A stretch of 64,000 nucleotides of DNA from Rahnella ecdela (GCF_019049625.1 NZ_JAFMOY010000131.1:310001-374000), one strand, 5' to 3'. Positions 1 to 9,829 are shown, counted from the first letter of the stretch. The notes: generated by a model from the letters alone, not told the origin. Numbers and translations: made by a program.

Positions 1-24
1 TATGCGTAATATTAAGGTCATAAG

Positions 25-936
25 ATGAGCAGAAAAGTCACCATCGGTCTTGCCCTGGGATCGGGAGCGGCAAAAGGGTGGGCGCACATTGGCGTGATCA
101 ATGCCCTGAAGGAAATGGATATCGAAGTCGATGTAGTGGCAGGTTGTTCGGTCGGGGCGCTGGTCGGTGCCGCTTATGTGAGCAACAGATTACCGGCGAT
201 TGAAAGCTGGGTGCGCTCGTTCAGCTACTGGGATGTGTTGCGGCTGATGGATTTTTCATGGCGACGCGGAGGTTTGCTGCGCGGGGAGCGAGTTTTTAAT
301 GCGGTCGGTCAGCTGATCCGCATCGATGAATTTGAAAAATGTTCGAAGAAGTTTGGTGCCGTGGCGACCAATCTGAGTACCGGTCGCGAACTGTGGCTGA
401 CCGAAGGCGACCTGCATCTGGCTATTCGCGCCTCGTGCAGTATGCCGGGTCTGCTGGCGCCGGTCTGGCATAACGGTTACTGGCTGGTTGACGGTGCAGT
501 TGTGAATCCGGTTCCGGTGTCACTGACCCGCGCTCTGGGGGCGGATATCGTGATTGCTGTCGATCTCCAGCATGACGCACATCTGATGCAGCAAGATTTG
601 CTTACCGTTCAGCCGACCGGAGAAGCACTAAATACTGAGAAAGAAGTCAGCTGGCGTGACAGAATCCGCCAGCGCTTAACCCGCCCGAACGCCAGAAAGC
701 CGAATGTCAGCCCTTCGGCGATGGAGATTATGTCTACCTCTATTCAGGTGCTGGAGAACCGGCTTAAGCGTAACCGCATGGCAGGCGATCCGCCGGATGT
801 GTTGATCCAGCCGTATTGCCCGCAGATTTCGACGCTGGATTTTCATCGCGCAGAAGAAGCGATTGAAGCGGGCCGTCTTGCGGTTGAAAAGCAAAGAGAG
901 CAGTTGCTGCCCCTGATAAAAAATAGACAATTCTGA
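25..936 (+). CDS. rssA: Patatin-like phospholipase family protein RssA
   Basis: 303-residue patatin-family serine hydrolase, about the length of E. coli RssA. The N-terminus carries the glycine-rich oxyanion loop GSGAAKG (residues 12-18), the nucleophile elbow GCSVG (40-44, Ser42) and, further on, a DGA motif that supplies the catalytic Asp, so the Ser-Asp dyad is complete. The substrate is unknown. In E. coli rssA lies directly upstream of rssB, as here (about 95 bp gap), but is not itself needed for RpoS degradation. No signal peptide is visible, so it is probably cytoplasmic. Identification is by motifs and by conserved position. Confidence 0.93.
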   Translation: MSRKVTIGLALGSGAAKGWAHIGVINALKEMDIEVDVVAGCSVGALVGAAYVSNRLPAIESWVRSFSYWDVLRLMDFSWRRGGLLRGERVFNAVGQLIRIDEFEKCSKKFGAVATNLSTGRELWLTEGDLHLAIRASCSMPGLLAPVWHNGYWLVDGAVVNPVPVSLTRALGADIVIAVDLQHDAHLMQQDLLTVQPTGEALNTEKEVSWRDRIRQRLTRPNARKPNVSPSAMEIMSTSIQVLENRLKRNRMAGDPPDVLIQPYCPQISTLDFHRAEEAIEAGRLAVEKQREQLLPLIKNRQF

Positions 937-1032
937 ATGGCTTAAAACGTCTTTGGTTGAATCTGACAATTCTGCCAAGCAAAAACAGGCTTTATGAGCC
1001 ACTATTAGAATAAGAAATTCTGGGGGACCCTG

Positions 1033-2046
1033 ATGGACAAGCCACTTACAAGCAAGCATATTCTCATCGTTGAAGACGAAGCCGTTTTCCGATCAATTCT
1101 TGCTGGCTATGTAAGTTCACTGGGTGCCACTTTTACTGAAGCTGAGAATGGTCTTGAAGCGTTATCCCTGCTTGAAGACTACCCGCCTGACCTGATCCTC
1201 TGTGACTTAGCAATGCCAGAAATGGGCGGGATGGAGTTTGTTGAAAACCTGCGGTTGCAGGGCAATAAAATCCCGGTGCTGGTGATTTCTGCCACAGACA
1301 AAATGACCGATGTCGCATCTATGTTGCGACTCGGCGTCGAAGATGTGTTGCTCAAACCCATTAACGATTTGCAGCGTTTACGTGAGGCGTTGCTTTCGTC
1401 ACTGTACCCAAAGCTGTTTTCCTCGCAGGCAATGGAAGAAAGTTCGCTGGTTCAGGACTGGGAAGCGCTGTGCCGTAATCCCAATGAAGCACAACGGTTA
1501 TTGCAGGAACTGCAACCGCCGGTTCAGCAAACGCTGGCGAATTGTCGCATTAATTACCGACAACTGACGACGGCGGAGCATCCGGGGCTGGTGCTCGATA
1601 TTGCTGCGCTGTCATCCAAAGATCTCGGGTTTTATTGTCTGGATGTCACCCGCGCGAATGAGAACGGCGTTCTGGCGGCATTATTATTGCGGGCAATTTT
1701 TAACAGCTTATTACGTGAGCATTTGAGTAATCAGCAACAGCGGCTGCCGCAGATGTCAACATTGCTTAAGCAAGTTAATCATCTTTTCAGGCAGGCTAAT
1801 CTTGAAGGGCAATTCCCTTTGTTGCTCGGCTATTATCACGCAGGGTTTAAGAATCTCATTCTGGTTTCTGCCGGATTACATGCCAACGTCAATACCGGAA
1901 CAAATATGATCCAGCTCAGTAACGGTGTTCCGCTGGGCACGACGGGCGCGACATATTCTAATCAAATCAGTCAGAAATGTGATGCGTGGCAGTGTCAGGT
2001 ATGGGGCTCGGGTGGGCGTCTGAGATTAATGCTGTCCGTAGAGTGA
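1033..2046 (+). CDS. rssB: RpoS adaptor/response regulator RssB
   Basis: 337 residues, the same length as E. coli RssB. This orphan response regulator delivers the stress sigma factor RpoS to the ClpXP protease. The receiver domain spans about residues 8-125, with acidic residues at 14-16, the phospho-acceptor Asp58 (within LILCDLAMPEMGG) and Lys108 (LLKPI) all present. The C-terminal half is the degenerate PP2C-like domain typical of RssB and shows no obvious catalytic metal ligands. A good ribosome site (GGGGGACC) precedes the ATG. In E. coli galU follows, but here the next gene is ugd. Confidence 0.96.
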   Translation: MDKPLTSKHILIVEDEAVFRSILAGYVSSLGATFTEAENGLEALSLLEDYPPDLILCDLAMPEMGGMEFVENLRLQGNKIPVLVISATDKMTDVASMLRLGVEDVLLKPINDLQRLREALLSSLYPKLFSSQAMEESSLVQDWEALCRNPNEAQRLLQELQPPVQQTLANCRINYRQLTTAEHPGLVLDIAALSSKDLGFYCLDVTRANENGVLAALLLRAIFNSLLREHLSNQQQRLPQMSTLLKQVNHLFRQANLEGQFPLLLGYYHAGFKNLILVSAGLHANVNTGTNMIQLSNGVPLGTTGATYSNQISQKCDAWQCQVWGSGGRLRLMLSVE

Positions 2047-2192
2047 GCAAAGTTATTGTCTTTGATAATAATGTCTTAAAAACATTGAGCATTTTTTCCG
2101 CGTGTTATTACGTATCTCCGTTTTATTTCATTCTTCTAAGACCTATCTTATGCAAAATATGCCTTTGCAGGCGAACTTGCGGCTGAAACTGG

Positions 2193-2198
2193 TATAAT
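2193..2198 (+). promoter_or_regulatory. Probable extended -10 promoter for ugd
   Basis: TGGTATAAT at 2190-2198 is a perfect -10 hexamer with the TGn extension, 63 bp upstream of the ugd start. No good -35 lies at standard spacing, which is typical of extended -10 promoters. It implies that ugd is transcribed independently of rssB. This is inferred from sequence only. Confidence 0.55.
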
Positions 2199-2260
2199 GC
2201 GTTCCGGAATTTTGGCTGTCTATTTCACGTTGTTAAAAAATAACAAATAGGAATTCGCTG

Positions 2261-3604
2261 ATGAAAGTAACAGTTTTTGGTATCGGTTACGTCGGACTTG
2301 TTCAGGCGGCGGTTCTTGCTGAAGTCGGGCATGAAGTTTTGTGCATCGATGTCGACGCAAAAAAAGTGGAAAACCTGAAGAACGGGCTGATCCCAATTTT
2401 TGAACCAGGCTTGACTCCTCTGGTACAACGCAATTACGAAGCAGGGCGTTTACTGTTCAGCACCAATGCGGCTGAAGGTGTTGCTCATGCGACCGTACAG
2501 TTTATCGCTGTCGGTACTCCGCCGGATGAAGATGGTTCTGCGGATCTTAAATATGTGACTGCTGTGGCGCGTACGATTGCCGAGCACATGACCGAACCTA
2601 AAGTGGTCATTGATAAATCTACCGTGCCGGTGGGTACCGCCGATAAAGTGCGCGCAGTAATGAGTGAAAAACTCAAAGAGCGCGGCGTGGATATCAGTTT
2701 CGATGTCGTCTCCAACCCTGAATTCCTGAAAGAGGGGGCCGCGGTCGCTGACTGTATGCGTCCTGAGCGTATCGTCATCGGCACCGATAATCCTGATGCC
2801 ATCGATCCTATCCGTGAGCTTTACGAGCCATTTAACCGTAACCACGATCGTATGATCCTGATGGATATCCGCAGTGCAGAACTGACCAAATATGCAGCCA
2901 ACTGTATGCTGGCGACGAAAATCAGTTTCATGAATGAAATGTCGAATCTGGCAGAAATGCTGGGTGCAGATATCGAAAAAGTGCGTCAGGGTATTGGGTC
3001 TGATTCTCGTATCGGATACCACTTTATCTACCCAGGCTGCGGTTATGGCGGTTCCTGTTTCCCGAAAGACGTACAGGCATTGATCCGCACCGCAGAGCAC
3101 ATCGGTTATCAGCCGAAACTTCTGCAAGCGGTGGAACAGGTCAATTATCAGCAAAAATATAAATTACCTGCTTTCATTCAGCGCCACTTTGGTGAAGACC
3201 TGAAAGGCAAAACCTTTGCGCTTTGGGGACTTTCATTCAAACCGAATACCGATGACATGCGTGAAGCCTCCAGCCGTGTATTAATGGAGCAACTCTGGGC
3301 AGCCGGTGCGAAAATCAAAGCTTACGATCCGGAAGCTATGAATGAAACGCAGCGTATTTATGGTCATCGTGAAGATTTAGAATTAATGGGAACCAAAGAA
3401 TCTGCATTGCACAATGCCGATGCGTTGATTATTTGTACTGAATGGCAGAACTTCCGTGCCCCTGATTTTGATGTGATTAAAAAAGCATTAAAAGAGCCGG
3501 TTATTTTTGATGGTCGAAATTTATTCGATCCTGAACGTTTGGAGAAACGCGGGTTTACTTACTACGGCATTGGCCGCGGTGCTTCAATCAATCCGGTTCT
3601 GTAA
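2261..3604 (+). CDS. ugd: UDP-glucose 6-dehydrogenase
   Basis: 447-residue UDP-glucose/GDP-mannose dehydrogenase family enzyme. It oxidises UDP-glucose to UDP-glucuronate with two NAD+. The N-terminal Rossmann motif is GIGYVG (residues 7-12). The catalytic cysteine is Cys266 in [10 protein letters not shown], and the C-terminal UDP-binding domain is complete. It is longer than the 388-residue E. coli Ugd and resembles the longer TuaD-type form. The downstream epimerase begins 9 bp after the stop, so the two form an operon making UDP-GlcA and then UDP-GalA for surface polysaccharide or LPS. It occupies the place between rssB and hns where E. coli has galU. Confidence 0.94.
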   Translation: MKVTVFGIGYVGLVQAAVLAEVGHEVLCIDVDAKKVENLKNGLIPIFEPGLTPLVQRNYEAGRLLFSTNAAEGVAHATVQFIAVGTPPDEDGSADLKYVTAVARTIAEHMTEPKVVIDKSTVPVGTADKVRAVMSEKLKERGVDISFDVVSNPEFLKEGAAVADCMRPERIVIGTDNPDAIDPIRELYEPFNRNHDRMILMDIRSAELTKYAANCMLATKISFMNEMSNLAEMLGADIEKVRQGIGSDSRIGYHFIYPGCGYGGSCFPKDVQALIRTAEHIGYQPKLLQAVEQVNYQQKYKLPAFIQRHFGEDLKGKTFALWGLSFKPNTDDMREASSRVLMEQLWAAGAKIKAYDPEAMNETQRIYGHREDLELMGTKESALHNADALIICTEWQNFRAPDFDVIKKALKEPVIFDGRNLFDPERLEKRGFTYYGIGRGASINPVL

Positions 3605-3613
3605 GGAGTTTTT

Positions 3614-4621
3614 ATGAAATATCTGGTTACCGGCGCAGCGGGCTTTATTGGGTTCTATGTGTCGCAGCGTTTGTTAGCAGCGGGTCATTCAGTTGTCGGG
3701 ATCGATAATCTGAATGATTATTATGACGTCAGCCTGAAACTTGCGCGGCTTGCTCAGCTGGAGAATAAAGACGGCTTCGAGTTTATTAAGCTGGATTTAG
3801 CCGATCGCGAAGGTATGGCCTCATTGTTTGCCGGGCAACGTTTCGAACGTGTGATCCATTTGGCCGCACAGGCCGGTGTCCGATATTCAATTCAAAACCC
3901 TCTGGCTTATGCTGATTCTAACCTGGTAGGGTTTGTAAACATTCTTGAAGGTTGTCGTCATAATAAAGTAGGGCATTTGCTCTATGCTTCTTCCAGCTCA
4001 GTTTATGGCCTGAACAAAAAGCAGCCTTTCTCAACCGATGATTCTGTTGACCATCCGGTTTCATTGTACGCGGCAACGAAAAAAGCCAATGAATTAATGG
4101 CTCACACCTATTCACATCTTTATGGATTACCGACGACCGGATTACGTTTCTTTACCGTATATGGTCCGTGGGGACGTCCTGATATGGCATTGTTTAAGTT
4201 TACCAAAGCAATGCTCGCAGGTGAGAGTATCGATGTTTATAACCGTGGCGAAATGCGTCGTGACTTTACTTATATCGATGATATTGCAGAAGCGATTGTT
4301 CGTTTACAAGATGTCATTCCGCAAACTGATCCGAACTGGACTGTGGAACAGGGTTCTCCGGCCAGCAGTTCAGCGCCGTATTGTGTTTATAATATCGGCA
4401 ATAACAATCCGGTAAAACTGATGACATATATCAGCGCGCTGGAGCAGGCCTTAGGAATGGTGGCAGATAAGAATATGTTGCCAATGCAACCGGGCGATGT
4501 GCACGAGACCAGCGCGGATACAGGGCCGTTGTCGCAAGCTATAGGCTTTGCGCCTGAAACCAGTGTGGAGCAGGGCGTGCAGAAGTTTGTTGACTGGTAT
4601 CGCGACTTTTATCAGGTCTGA
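3614..4621 (+). CDS. UDP-glucuronate 4-epimerase-like NAD-dependent epimerase
   Basis: 335-residue short-chain dehydrogenase-type nucleotide-sugar epimerase. It has the NAD motif GAAGFIG (7-13), a serine-rich ASSSSVYG segment (126-132) and the catalytic YAATK motif (Tyr152, Lys156). The region around DNLNDYYDVSLK and the FFTVYGPWGRPDMA stretch are typical of UDP-glucuronate/UDP-glucose epimerases of the WcvA/LspL type. Translational coupling to ugd supports UDP-GlcA as substrate, giving UDP-GalA for capsule or LPS core. Substrate choice is inferred; a UDP-GlcNAc or dTDP-glucose enzyme is less likely. Confidence 0.85.
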   Translation: MKYLVTGAAGFIGFYVSQRLLAAGHSVVGIDNLNDYYDVSLKLARLAQLENKDGFEFIKLDLADREGMASLFAGQRFERVIHLAAQAGVRYSIQNPLAYADSNLVGFVNILEGCRHNKVGHLLYASSSSVYGLNKKQPFSTDDSVDHPVSLYAATKKANELMAHTYSHLYGLPTTGLRFFTVYGPWGRPDMALFKFTKAMLAGESIDVYNRGEMRRDFTYIDDIAEAIVRLQDVIPQTDPNWTVEQGSPASSSAPYCVYNIGNNNPVKLMTYISALEQALGMVADKNMLPMQPGDVHETSADTGPLSQAIGFAPETSVEQGVQKFVDWYRDFYQV

Positions 4622-4645
4622 GTTCAGGTTTTAAATTATGTTGGC

Positions 4646-4672
4646 GAAAGGCTGCTCAGGCAGCCTTTTTTA
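4646..4672 (+). terminator. Rho-independent terminator after the ugd-epimerase operon
   Basis: AAGGCTGC (4648-4655) pairs with GCAGCCTT (4660-4667) around a TCAG loop and is followed by a T-run, just downstream of the epimerase stop. Confidence 0.85.
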
Positions 4673-4779
4673 TGGAATCAGTTAAGTCCTATAGCAGTCT
4701 GAATGTAATGCATTACCGAGATGTTCTGGTTTGATTTGTTATTAGTGGCAGGAGGCATTCATCGGCGGCATTAGAAAAC

Positions 4780-4811
4780 GAAAAGCCCATCATAAAAGAT
4801 GGGCTTTTTTG
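4780..4811 (-). terminator. Bidirectional terminator downstream of hns
   Basis: AAAAGCCCATC and GATGGGCTTTT form an 11-bp stem with an ATAAAA loop and flanking A and T runs. It lies just past the hns stop and works on paper in both directions. Confidence 0.85.
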
Positions 4812-4838
4812 TATTAACATTTAAGTTAATAAGGGCAA

Positions 4839-5246
4839 TTACAGCAGGAAATCGTCCAGTGATTTACCTTGCTCTTCGATTGCTTTCTTGATTACAGCTG
4901 GTGTACGGCCCTGGCCAGTCCAGGTTTTGTTTTCGCCGTTTTCATCGATGTATTTGTATTTAGCAGGACGCGCTGCACGTTTTGCTTTACCGGTTGCTTT
5001 AGTAGCAGCCATAGTTTGCAGCAATTCGTTAGGGTCAATACCGTCAGCAATCAGCATTTCACGGTATTGTTGCAGTTTGCGAGTGCGCTCTTCAATCTCA
5101 GCAGCTGCCTGAGAATCTTCTTCGCGACGCTCGTTCACAACAACTTCTAATTTTTCCAGCATCTCTTCCAGAGTTTCCAGAGTGCATTCTCTTGCTTGCG
5201 CACGCAGAGTACGGATGTTGTTCAGAATCTTTAATGCTTCGCTCAT
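4839..5246 (-). CDS. hns: Nucleoid-associated global repressor H-NS
   Basis: 135 residues, the usual H-NS size. It silences AT-rich and horizontally acquired DNA by binding the minor groove and forming filaments. The N-terminal coiled-coil oligomerisation region covers about residues 1-80. A basic linker ([13 protein letters not shown]) leads to the DNA-binding domain with the signature TWTGQGRTP, in which Gln112-Gly113-Arg114 form the AT-hook-like loop. The ending DDFLL is also typical. It is transcribed alone, with its own promoter in the AT-rich region upstream and a terminator downstream. Confidence 0.98.
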   Translation of the reverse strand: MSEALKILNNIRTLRAQARECTLETLEEMLEKLEVVVNERREEDSQAAAEIEERTRKLQQYREMLIADGIDPNELLQTMAATKATGKAKRAARPAKYKYIDENGENKTWTGQGRTPAVIKKAIEEQGKSLDDFLL

Positions 5247-5287
5247 TATACTAGTCTCAAATTATATTGGTGGGGGGCGTTTGGCTA

Positions 5288-5316
5288 ATAATAGAATGCT
5301 CTTCTGTATTCTGCAA
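5288..5316 (-). promoter_or_regulatory. Probable sigma70 promoter of hns
   Basis: On the minus strand, TTGCAG (5316-5311) and TATTAT (5293-5288) are separated by 17 bp, about 40 bp upstream of the hns ATG. It is the best-spaced sigma70 pair seen in this intergenic region. Confidence 0.55.
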
Positions 5317-5795
5317 TAGCCAATTTGTTTGCCTGACCTTAATTTACGCATTTAAACCAAATGGTGAATGTTTGCTAAAAAATATAGACAGGACAATTCA
5401 CACTATTTATCTGAGGGCTATAACCCTAATTTCAATACACGCTTATGCGCTATTGTTGCAATGCGTAAGTAGTTTTATAAGCATGCGGTTGTTCACAAAA
5501 TTAAAGAAGAAGTGAAGATAACTAATGTAAGGATAGGAAAAATTTGGGGATGCTGTACTGGATCTACATACTAAGATTCTTTACTTTCCATCGTTTTCAT
5601 CCTGTCAGATATTGTATAGACAAACCAGTAACGCGGACGCGCAGGTATATAAGATACGCATTGTCGGTGGAGTATTGGCGTCTGACATTACAGATAATCC
5701 TGTATTGCATTTATAATTTTTGATTGTAAGTTTCTGTGATTTTTTCAACTGTAATGATTCTTTGAACTGTATCAGCTAGCTGCGCCGGTGAGGCG
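5317..5795. other. AT-rich non-coding region between hns and tdk
   Basis: About 480 bp with no convincing open frame, visibly richer in A and T than the neighbouring genes. It separates the divergent hns and tdk genes and could hold curved DNA for H-NS autoregulation. Apart from the promoters listed separately, no repeat or RNA gene is evident. Confidence 0.5.
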
Positions 5796-5817
5796 TTGTT
5801 ATAGATTGTCGGGCTTG

Positions 5818-5826
5818 TGGTACAAT
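5818..5826 (+). promoter_or_regulatory. Probable extended -10 promoter for tdk
   Basis: TGGTACAAT at 5818-5826 is a TGn-extended -10 hexamer. A TTGTTA at 5796-5801 could be a -35 element at a long 19-bp spacing. It lies 50 bp upstream of the tdk ATG. Confidence 0.5.
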
Positions 5827-5875
5827 CGACGCCGAAAATTTATGCCATCCATTTACATTATGGGGTCACTCCTTC

Positions 5876-6484
5876 ATGGCTCAGCTTTATTTCTATTACT
5901 CGGCAATGAATGCCGGTAAGTCTACTTCGCTGTTGCAATCTTCATATAATTATCAAGAACGTGGTATGCGCACGCTGGTGTTAACAGCAGAATTAGATCA
6001 TCGTTTCGGCGTCGGCAAGGTCAGTTCCCGAATCGGTTTGTCGTCACCCGCAGAGCTTTACAATAAGGACACTGAGCTTTTCAATCTGATAGCCCAGGAG
6101 AACCGCTCACAGCGCCTGAGTTGCGTTCTGATAGATGAATGTCAATTCCTCACTAAGGCGCAGGTGTCACAGCTTACGGACGTCGTGGATGACCTTGACG
6201 TGCCGGTGCTTTGTTATGGTTTGCGCACAGATTTTCGTGGCGAGCTTTTTGAGGGCAGTGAATATCTGCTGGCATGGGCTGATAAGCTTGTGGAGCTTAA
6301 AACTATCTGTCACTGCGGGCGCAAGGCTAACCGCAACCTGAGACTGGATGAGAAGGGTAATGCCCTGCACGATGGCGCACAGGTCGTCATTGGCGGCGAC
6401 GAAAGCTATGTTTCTGTCTGCCGTAAACATTACAAAGAAGCTATGGCAGGATTTGACACCTCCGGCGAAGATAAACCAGAGTAA
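5876..6484 (+). CDS. tdk: Thymidine kinase
   Basis: 202-residue type II thymidine kinase that phosphorylates (deoxy)thymidine with ATP in nucleoside salvage. The P-loop MNAGKST lies at residues 11-17. The Walker-B-like DECQF motif and the lasso/zinc region with cysteine pairs (CHCG and a downstream C-x2-H) are present. Length and position between hns and adhE match E. coli. It converges on adhE, with a shared bidirectional terminator between them. Confidence 0.97.
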   Translation: MAQLYFYYSAMNAGKSTSLLQSSYNYQERGMRTLVLTAELDHRFGVGKVSSRIGLSSPAELYNKDTELFNLIAQENRSQRLSCVLIDECQFLTKAQVSQLTDVVDDLDVPVLCYGLRTDFRGELFEGSEYLLAWADKLVELKTICHCGRKANRNLRLDEKGNALHDGAQVVIGGDESYVSVCRKHYKEAMAGFDTSGEDKPE

Positions 6485-6562
6485 GACCGGCTATTTACTG
6501 CGGATTTGTCGCGTTAGTTGCCGACGGCATCAACAGATATTCCATCGATTATCCTTGGCTCA

Positions 6563-6594
6563 TAAAAAAACCCGCCTTTCAGCGGGTTTTTTAC
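6563..6594. terminator. Bidirectional terminator between tdk and adhE
   Basis: AAAACCCGC (6567-6575) and GCGGGTTTT (6582-6590) form a strong stem with flanking A and T runs between two convergent genes. Confidence 0.9.
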
Positions 6595-6626
6595 TTTCTG
6601 ATTTTAACTATCACAAATTCATCAGA

Positions 6627-9296
6627 TTACTTTTTGCTGGTTTTCTTTTCAGCTTTAGGTGCAGCAACTACAACTTCTGCAGCTTCTTCTTCGCTGAATT
6701 CGCGGCCGTAGAAAGTATCCATCAGAATCTGTTTCAGTTCAGAGATCAGCGGGTAACGTGGGTTAGCACCGGTACACTGGTCATCGAACGCATCTTCAGA
6801 CAGTTTGTCTACTTTCGCCAGGAAGTCAGCTTCCTGAACACCAGCTTCACGGATTGAGGTTGGGATACCGAGTTCCGCTTTGATTTCATCCAACCAGGTC
6901 AGCAGTTTCTGGATTTTCTGTGCAGTACGGTCACCGGCAGCGCTCAGACCTAAATGATCTGCGACTTCTGCGTAGCGACGACGCGCTTGCGGGCGGTCAT
7001 ACTGACTGAAAGCAGTCTGTTTAGTTGGGTTGTCATTGGCGTTGTAGCGGATTACGTTAGAAATCAGCATTGCGTTAGCCAGACCGTGTGGAATGTGGAA
7101 CTCTGAACCCAGTTTGTGGGCCATTGAGTGACAAACCCCAAGGAAGGCGTTAGCGAACGCGATACCCGCGATAGTTGCCGCATTGTGAACACGCTCACGT
7201 GCTACCGGATTTTTAGCCCCTTCGTTGTAGCTGGCTGGCAGGTTTTCTTTCAGCAGTTTCAAAGCCTGCAGAGCCTGACCATCTGAGTATTCGTTCGCCA
7301 GTACAGAAACGTAAGCTTCCAGTGCGTGAGTCACAGCATCCAGACCACCGAAAGCACACAGTGATTTAGGCATGTTCATAACCAGATTGGCATCAACGAT
7401 AGCCATATCAGGTGTCAGCGCATAGTCAGCCAGTGGATATTTCTGACCTGTTGCATCATCGGTAACCACCGCAAATGGAGTGACTTCAGAACCGGTACCG
7501 GAAGTAGTGGTGACGGCGATCATTTTCGCTTTCACGCCCATTTTCGGGAATTTGTAGATACGTTTACGGATATCCATAAAGCGCAGCGCCAAATCTTCGA
7601 ACTGAGTATCCGGATGCTCGTACAGAACCCACATGATTTTCGCGGCGTCCATCGGTGAACCACCACCCAGTGCGATAATCACATCTGGTTTGAAGGAGTT
7701 CATCTGCTCAGCACCTTTACGAACGATGCTCAGTGTTGGATCAGCTTCTACTTCAAAGAACACTTCTGTTTCAATGCCATGGCTTTTCAGAACGCTGGTG
7801 ATCTGGTCTGCATAGCCATTATTGAAGAGGAAACGGTCAGTGACGATGAATGCGCGTTTTGCTCCATCAGTAGCCACTTCTTCCAGTGCGATTGGCAGTG
7901 AGCCACGACGGAAGTAAATAGATTTTGGAAGTTTATGCCACAACATGTTTTCTGCTCGCTTCGCTACAGTTTTCTTGTTGATCAAGTGTTTAGGGCCAAC
8001 GTTTTCAGAGATGGAGTTACCACCCCATGAACCGCAACCCAGCGTCAGAGAAGGAGCAAGTTTGAAGTTGTACAGGTCACCGATACCACCCTGAGAAGCC
8101 GGGGTGTTAATAAGAATACGCGCGGTTTTCATTTTGTTGCCAAAATAGTTCACACGTTCTGGTTGGTTGTCCTGGTCTGTATACAGGCAAGAGGTATGGC
8201 CGATACCGCCCATCTCTACCAGTTTCTCAGCTTTAGCGACCGCGTCTTCGAAGTTCTTAGCACGGTACATCGCGAGGGTAGGGGACAGTTTTTCGTGTGC
8301 AAAGGGTTCTGATTCGTCAACAACGCTGACTTCACCAATTAACACTTTAGTATGAGCTGGCACTTTGATGCCGGCCATTTCAGCAATTTTGGTGGCTGGC
8401 TGGCCTACGATAGCCGCGTTCAGGCCACCATTTTTCAGAATGATATCTGAAACAGCTTTCAACTCTTTGCCTTGCAGCATGTAGCCGCCGTGCGATGCGA
8501 AACGTTCGCGAACCGCGTTATAAGCAGACTCAACTACGATGATGGACTGTTCTGACGCACAGATTACGCCATTATCGAAGGTTTTTGACATCAGAACGGA
8601 AGCAACTACACGTTTGATATCAGCAGTTTCATCAACAACAACTGGGGTATTACCTGCACCCACGCCGATTGCTGGTTTACCTGAGCTGTATGCGGCTTTA
8701 ACCATGCCCGGACCACCGGTTGCCAGAATCAGGTTCAGGTCAGGGTGGTGCATCAGTTGGTTAGAAAGTTCTACACTTGGTTCATCAATCCAGCCGATAA
8801 TGTCTTTCGGCGCACCGGCAGCGATAGCAGCTTGCAGAACGATATCTGCCGCTTTGTTGGTCGCATTTTTAGCACGTGGATGTGGAGAGAAAATAATACC
8901 GTTACGAGTTTTCAGGCTGATAAGTGCTTTGAAAATCGCGGTAGAAGTTGGGTTGGTGGTTGGGACGATACCGCAAATCAGGCCGATTGGCTCAGCGATA
9001 GTGATGGTACCGAAAGTATCATCCTGACCAAGAATTCCACAGGTTTTTTCGTCTTTGTATGCGTTGTAGATATATTCAGAGGCGAAGTGGTTTTTGATCA
9101 CTTTGTCTTCGACGATACCCATTCCGGATTCTTCAACAGCCAGTTTGGCGAGCAGAATTCGAGAATCGGCAGCAGCCAGGGCGGCGGCAGCGAAAATCTT
9201 ATCTACTTGTTCCTGACTGAAGTTGGCATATTCGCGCTGTGCCTTTTTGACTCGCGCAACGAGTGCGTTTAGTTCAGCGACATTTGTTACAGCCAT
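6627..9296 (-). CDS. adhE: Bifunctional acetaldehyde-CoA/alcohol dehydrogenase
   Basis: 889 residues, close to the 891 of E. coli AdhE. The N-terminal half is a CoA-acylating aldehyde dehydrogenase with the catalytic Cys246 in VICASEQ. The C-terminal half is an iron-dependent alcohol dehydrogenase with the GGGSPMDAAK nucleotide motif and the histidine-rich FHIPHGLAN metal region. It reduces acetyl-CoA to ethanol through acetaldehyde, regenerating NAD+ during fermentation, and assembles into spirosomes. The lysine-rich tail (KAEKKTSKK) is usual. The 530-bp upstream region contains FNR-like and other palindromes that fit anaerobic control. Confidence 0.98.
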   Translation of the reverse strand: MAVTNVAELNALVARVKKAQREYANFSQEQVDKIFAAAALAAADSRILLAKLAVEESGMGIVEDKVIKNHFASEYIYNAYKDEKTCGILGQDDTFGTITIAEPIGLICGIVPTTNPTSTAIFKALISLKTRNGIIFSPHPRAKNATNKAADIVLQAAIAAGAPKDIIGWIDEPSVELSNQLMHHPDLNLILATGGPGMVKAAYSSGKPAIGVGAGNTPVVVDETADIKRVVASVLMSKTFDNGVICASEQSIIVVESAYNAVRERFASHGGYMLQGKELKAVSDIILKNGGLNAAIVGQPATKIAEMAGIKVPAHTKVLIGEVSVVDESEPFAHEKLSPTLAMYRAKNFEDAVAKAEKLVEMGGIGHTSCLYTDQDNQPERVNYFGNKMKTARILINTPASQGGIGDLYNFKLAPSLTLGCGSWGGNSISENVGPKHLINKKTVAKRAENMLWHKLPKSIYFRRGSLPIALEEVATDGAKRAFIVTDRFLFNNGYADQITSVLKSHGIETEVFFEVEADPTLSIVRKGAEQMNSFKPDVIIALGGGSPMDAAKIMWVLYEHPDTQFEDLALRFMDIRKRIYKFPKMGVKAKMIAVTTTSGTGSEVTPFAVVTDDATGQKYPLADYALTPDMAIVDANLVMNMPKSLCAFGGLDAVTHALEAYVSVLANEYSDGQALQALKLLKENLPASYNEGAKNPVARERVHNAATIAGIAFANAFLGVCHSMAHKLGSEFHIPHGLANAMLISNVIRYNANDNPTKQTAFSQYDRPQARRRYAEVADHLGLSAAGDRTAQKIQKLLTWLDEIKAELGIPTSIREAGVQEADFLAKVDKLSEDAFDDQCTGANPRYPLISELKQILMDTFYGREFSEEEAAEVVVAAPKAEKKTSKK

Positions 9297-9564
9297 AATG
9301 CTCTCCTGATAAAGTTAAACTCTTTTAGTAAATAACCTGCCAAAGACTAGTATAGACCTGCTATCAGTCACCGTGAGAAACTAATTAACTCTATGATTCT
9401 CAATGTGTTGTCTTTGTCTCTTTATTTGCTTAAAGAGCTTCCAGTAGTGAAGCACGTAAGGTAGTAGATAAATCCTCATTCAACGTAGCTTGACGAATAT
9501 TTGTTCTGCAAACTACCGTTGAGTGACTATGCACAAAGCTTACCTATTTGTAGGCAGGCGTAAT

Positions 9565-9578
9565 TTGATCTGGATCAC
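9565..9578. promoter_or_regulatory. FNR/CRP-type palindrome upstream of adhE
   Basis: TTGATCTGGATCAC matches the FNR consensus TTGATnnnnATCAA at 9 of 10 positions. It is about 270 bp upstream of adhE and 250 bp upstream of ychE. Which gene it serves is not clear. A CRP-family alternative cannot be excluded. Confidence 0.45.
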
Positions 9579-9614
9579 TAAATACCGTAGCTGACACCTT
9601 TCAGCAGTGATTTG

Positions 9615-9631
9615 TTGAGAATGATTATCAA
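9615..9631. promoter_or_regulatory. Imperfect palindrome, Fur-like or FNR-like
   Basis: TTGAGAATGATTATCAA reads nearly the same on both strands. The core GAGAATGATTATC resembles a Fur box, while the ends TTGA..TCAA resemble an FNR half-site pair at non-standard spacing. Its function is unknown. Confidence 0.3.
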
Positions 9632-9829
9632 ATTAGCCACTGGATAATACAGTTTTGTATCTAAAGTTATCAATAAAAAAACTGATTTTTAACAAAAGTC
9701 TTATTCACTGCCTTTATTTGGAAATCTGGTGATAAAAACTATGAAACGGCGTGGCGCCTTTACTGCGATTCCAGTACATTAGCGGCCATCAAAACCTTCA
9801 TCTACCGGCGTAACTGTGCGGAGTTCTGC

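Larger units (their letters stand above)
9297..9829. other. adhE-ychE divergent intergenic region
   Basis: 533 bp without a convincing gene. It holds the upstream control region of adhE and the promoter of ychE. Two palindromes stand out and are listed separately: an FNR-type site at 9565-9578 and an imperfect palindrome at 9615-9631. A long untranslated adhE leader would fit what is known in E. coli. Confidence 0.5.
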
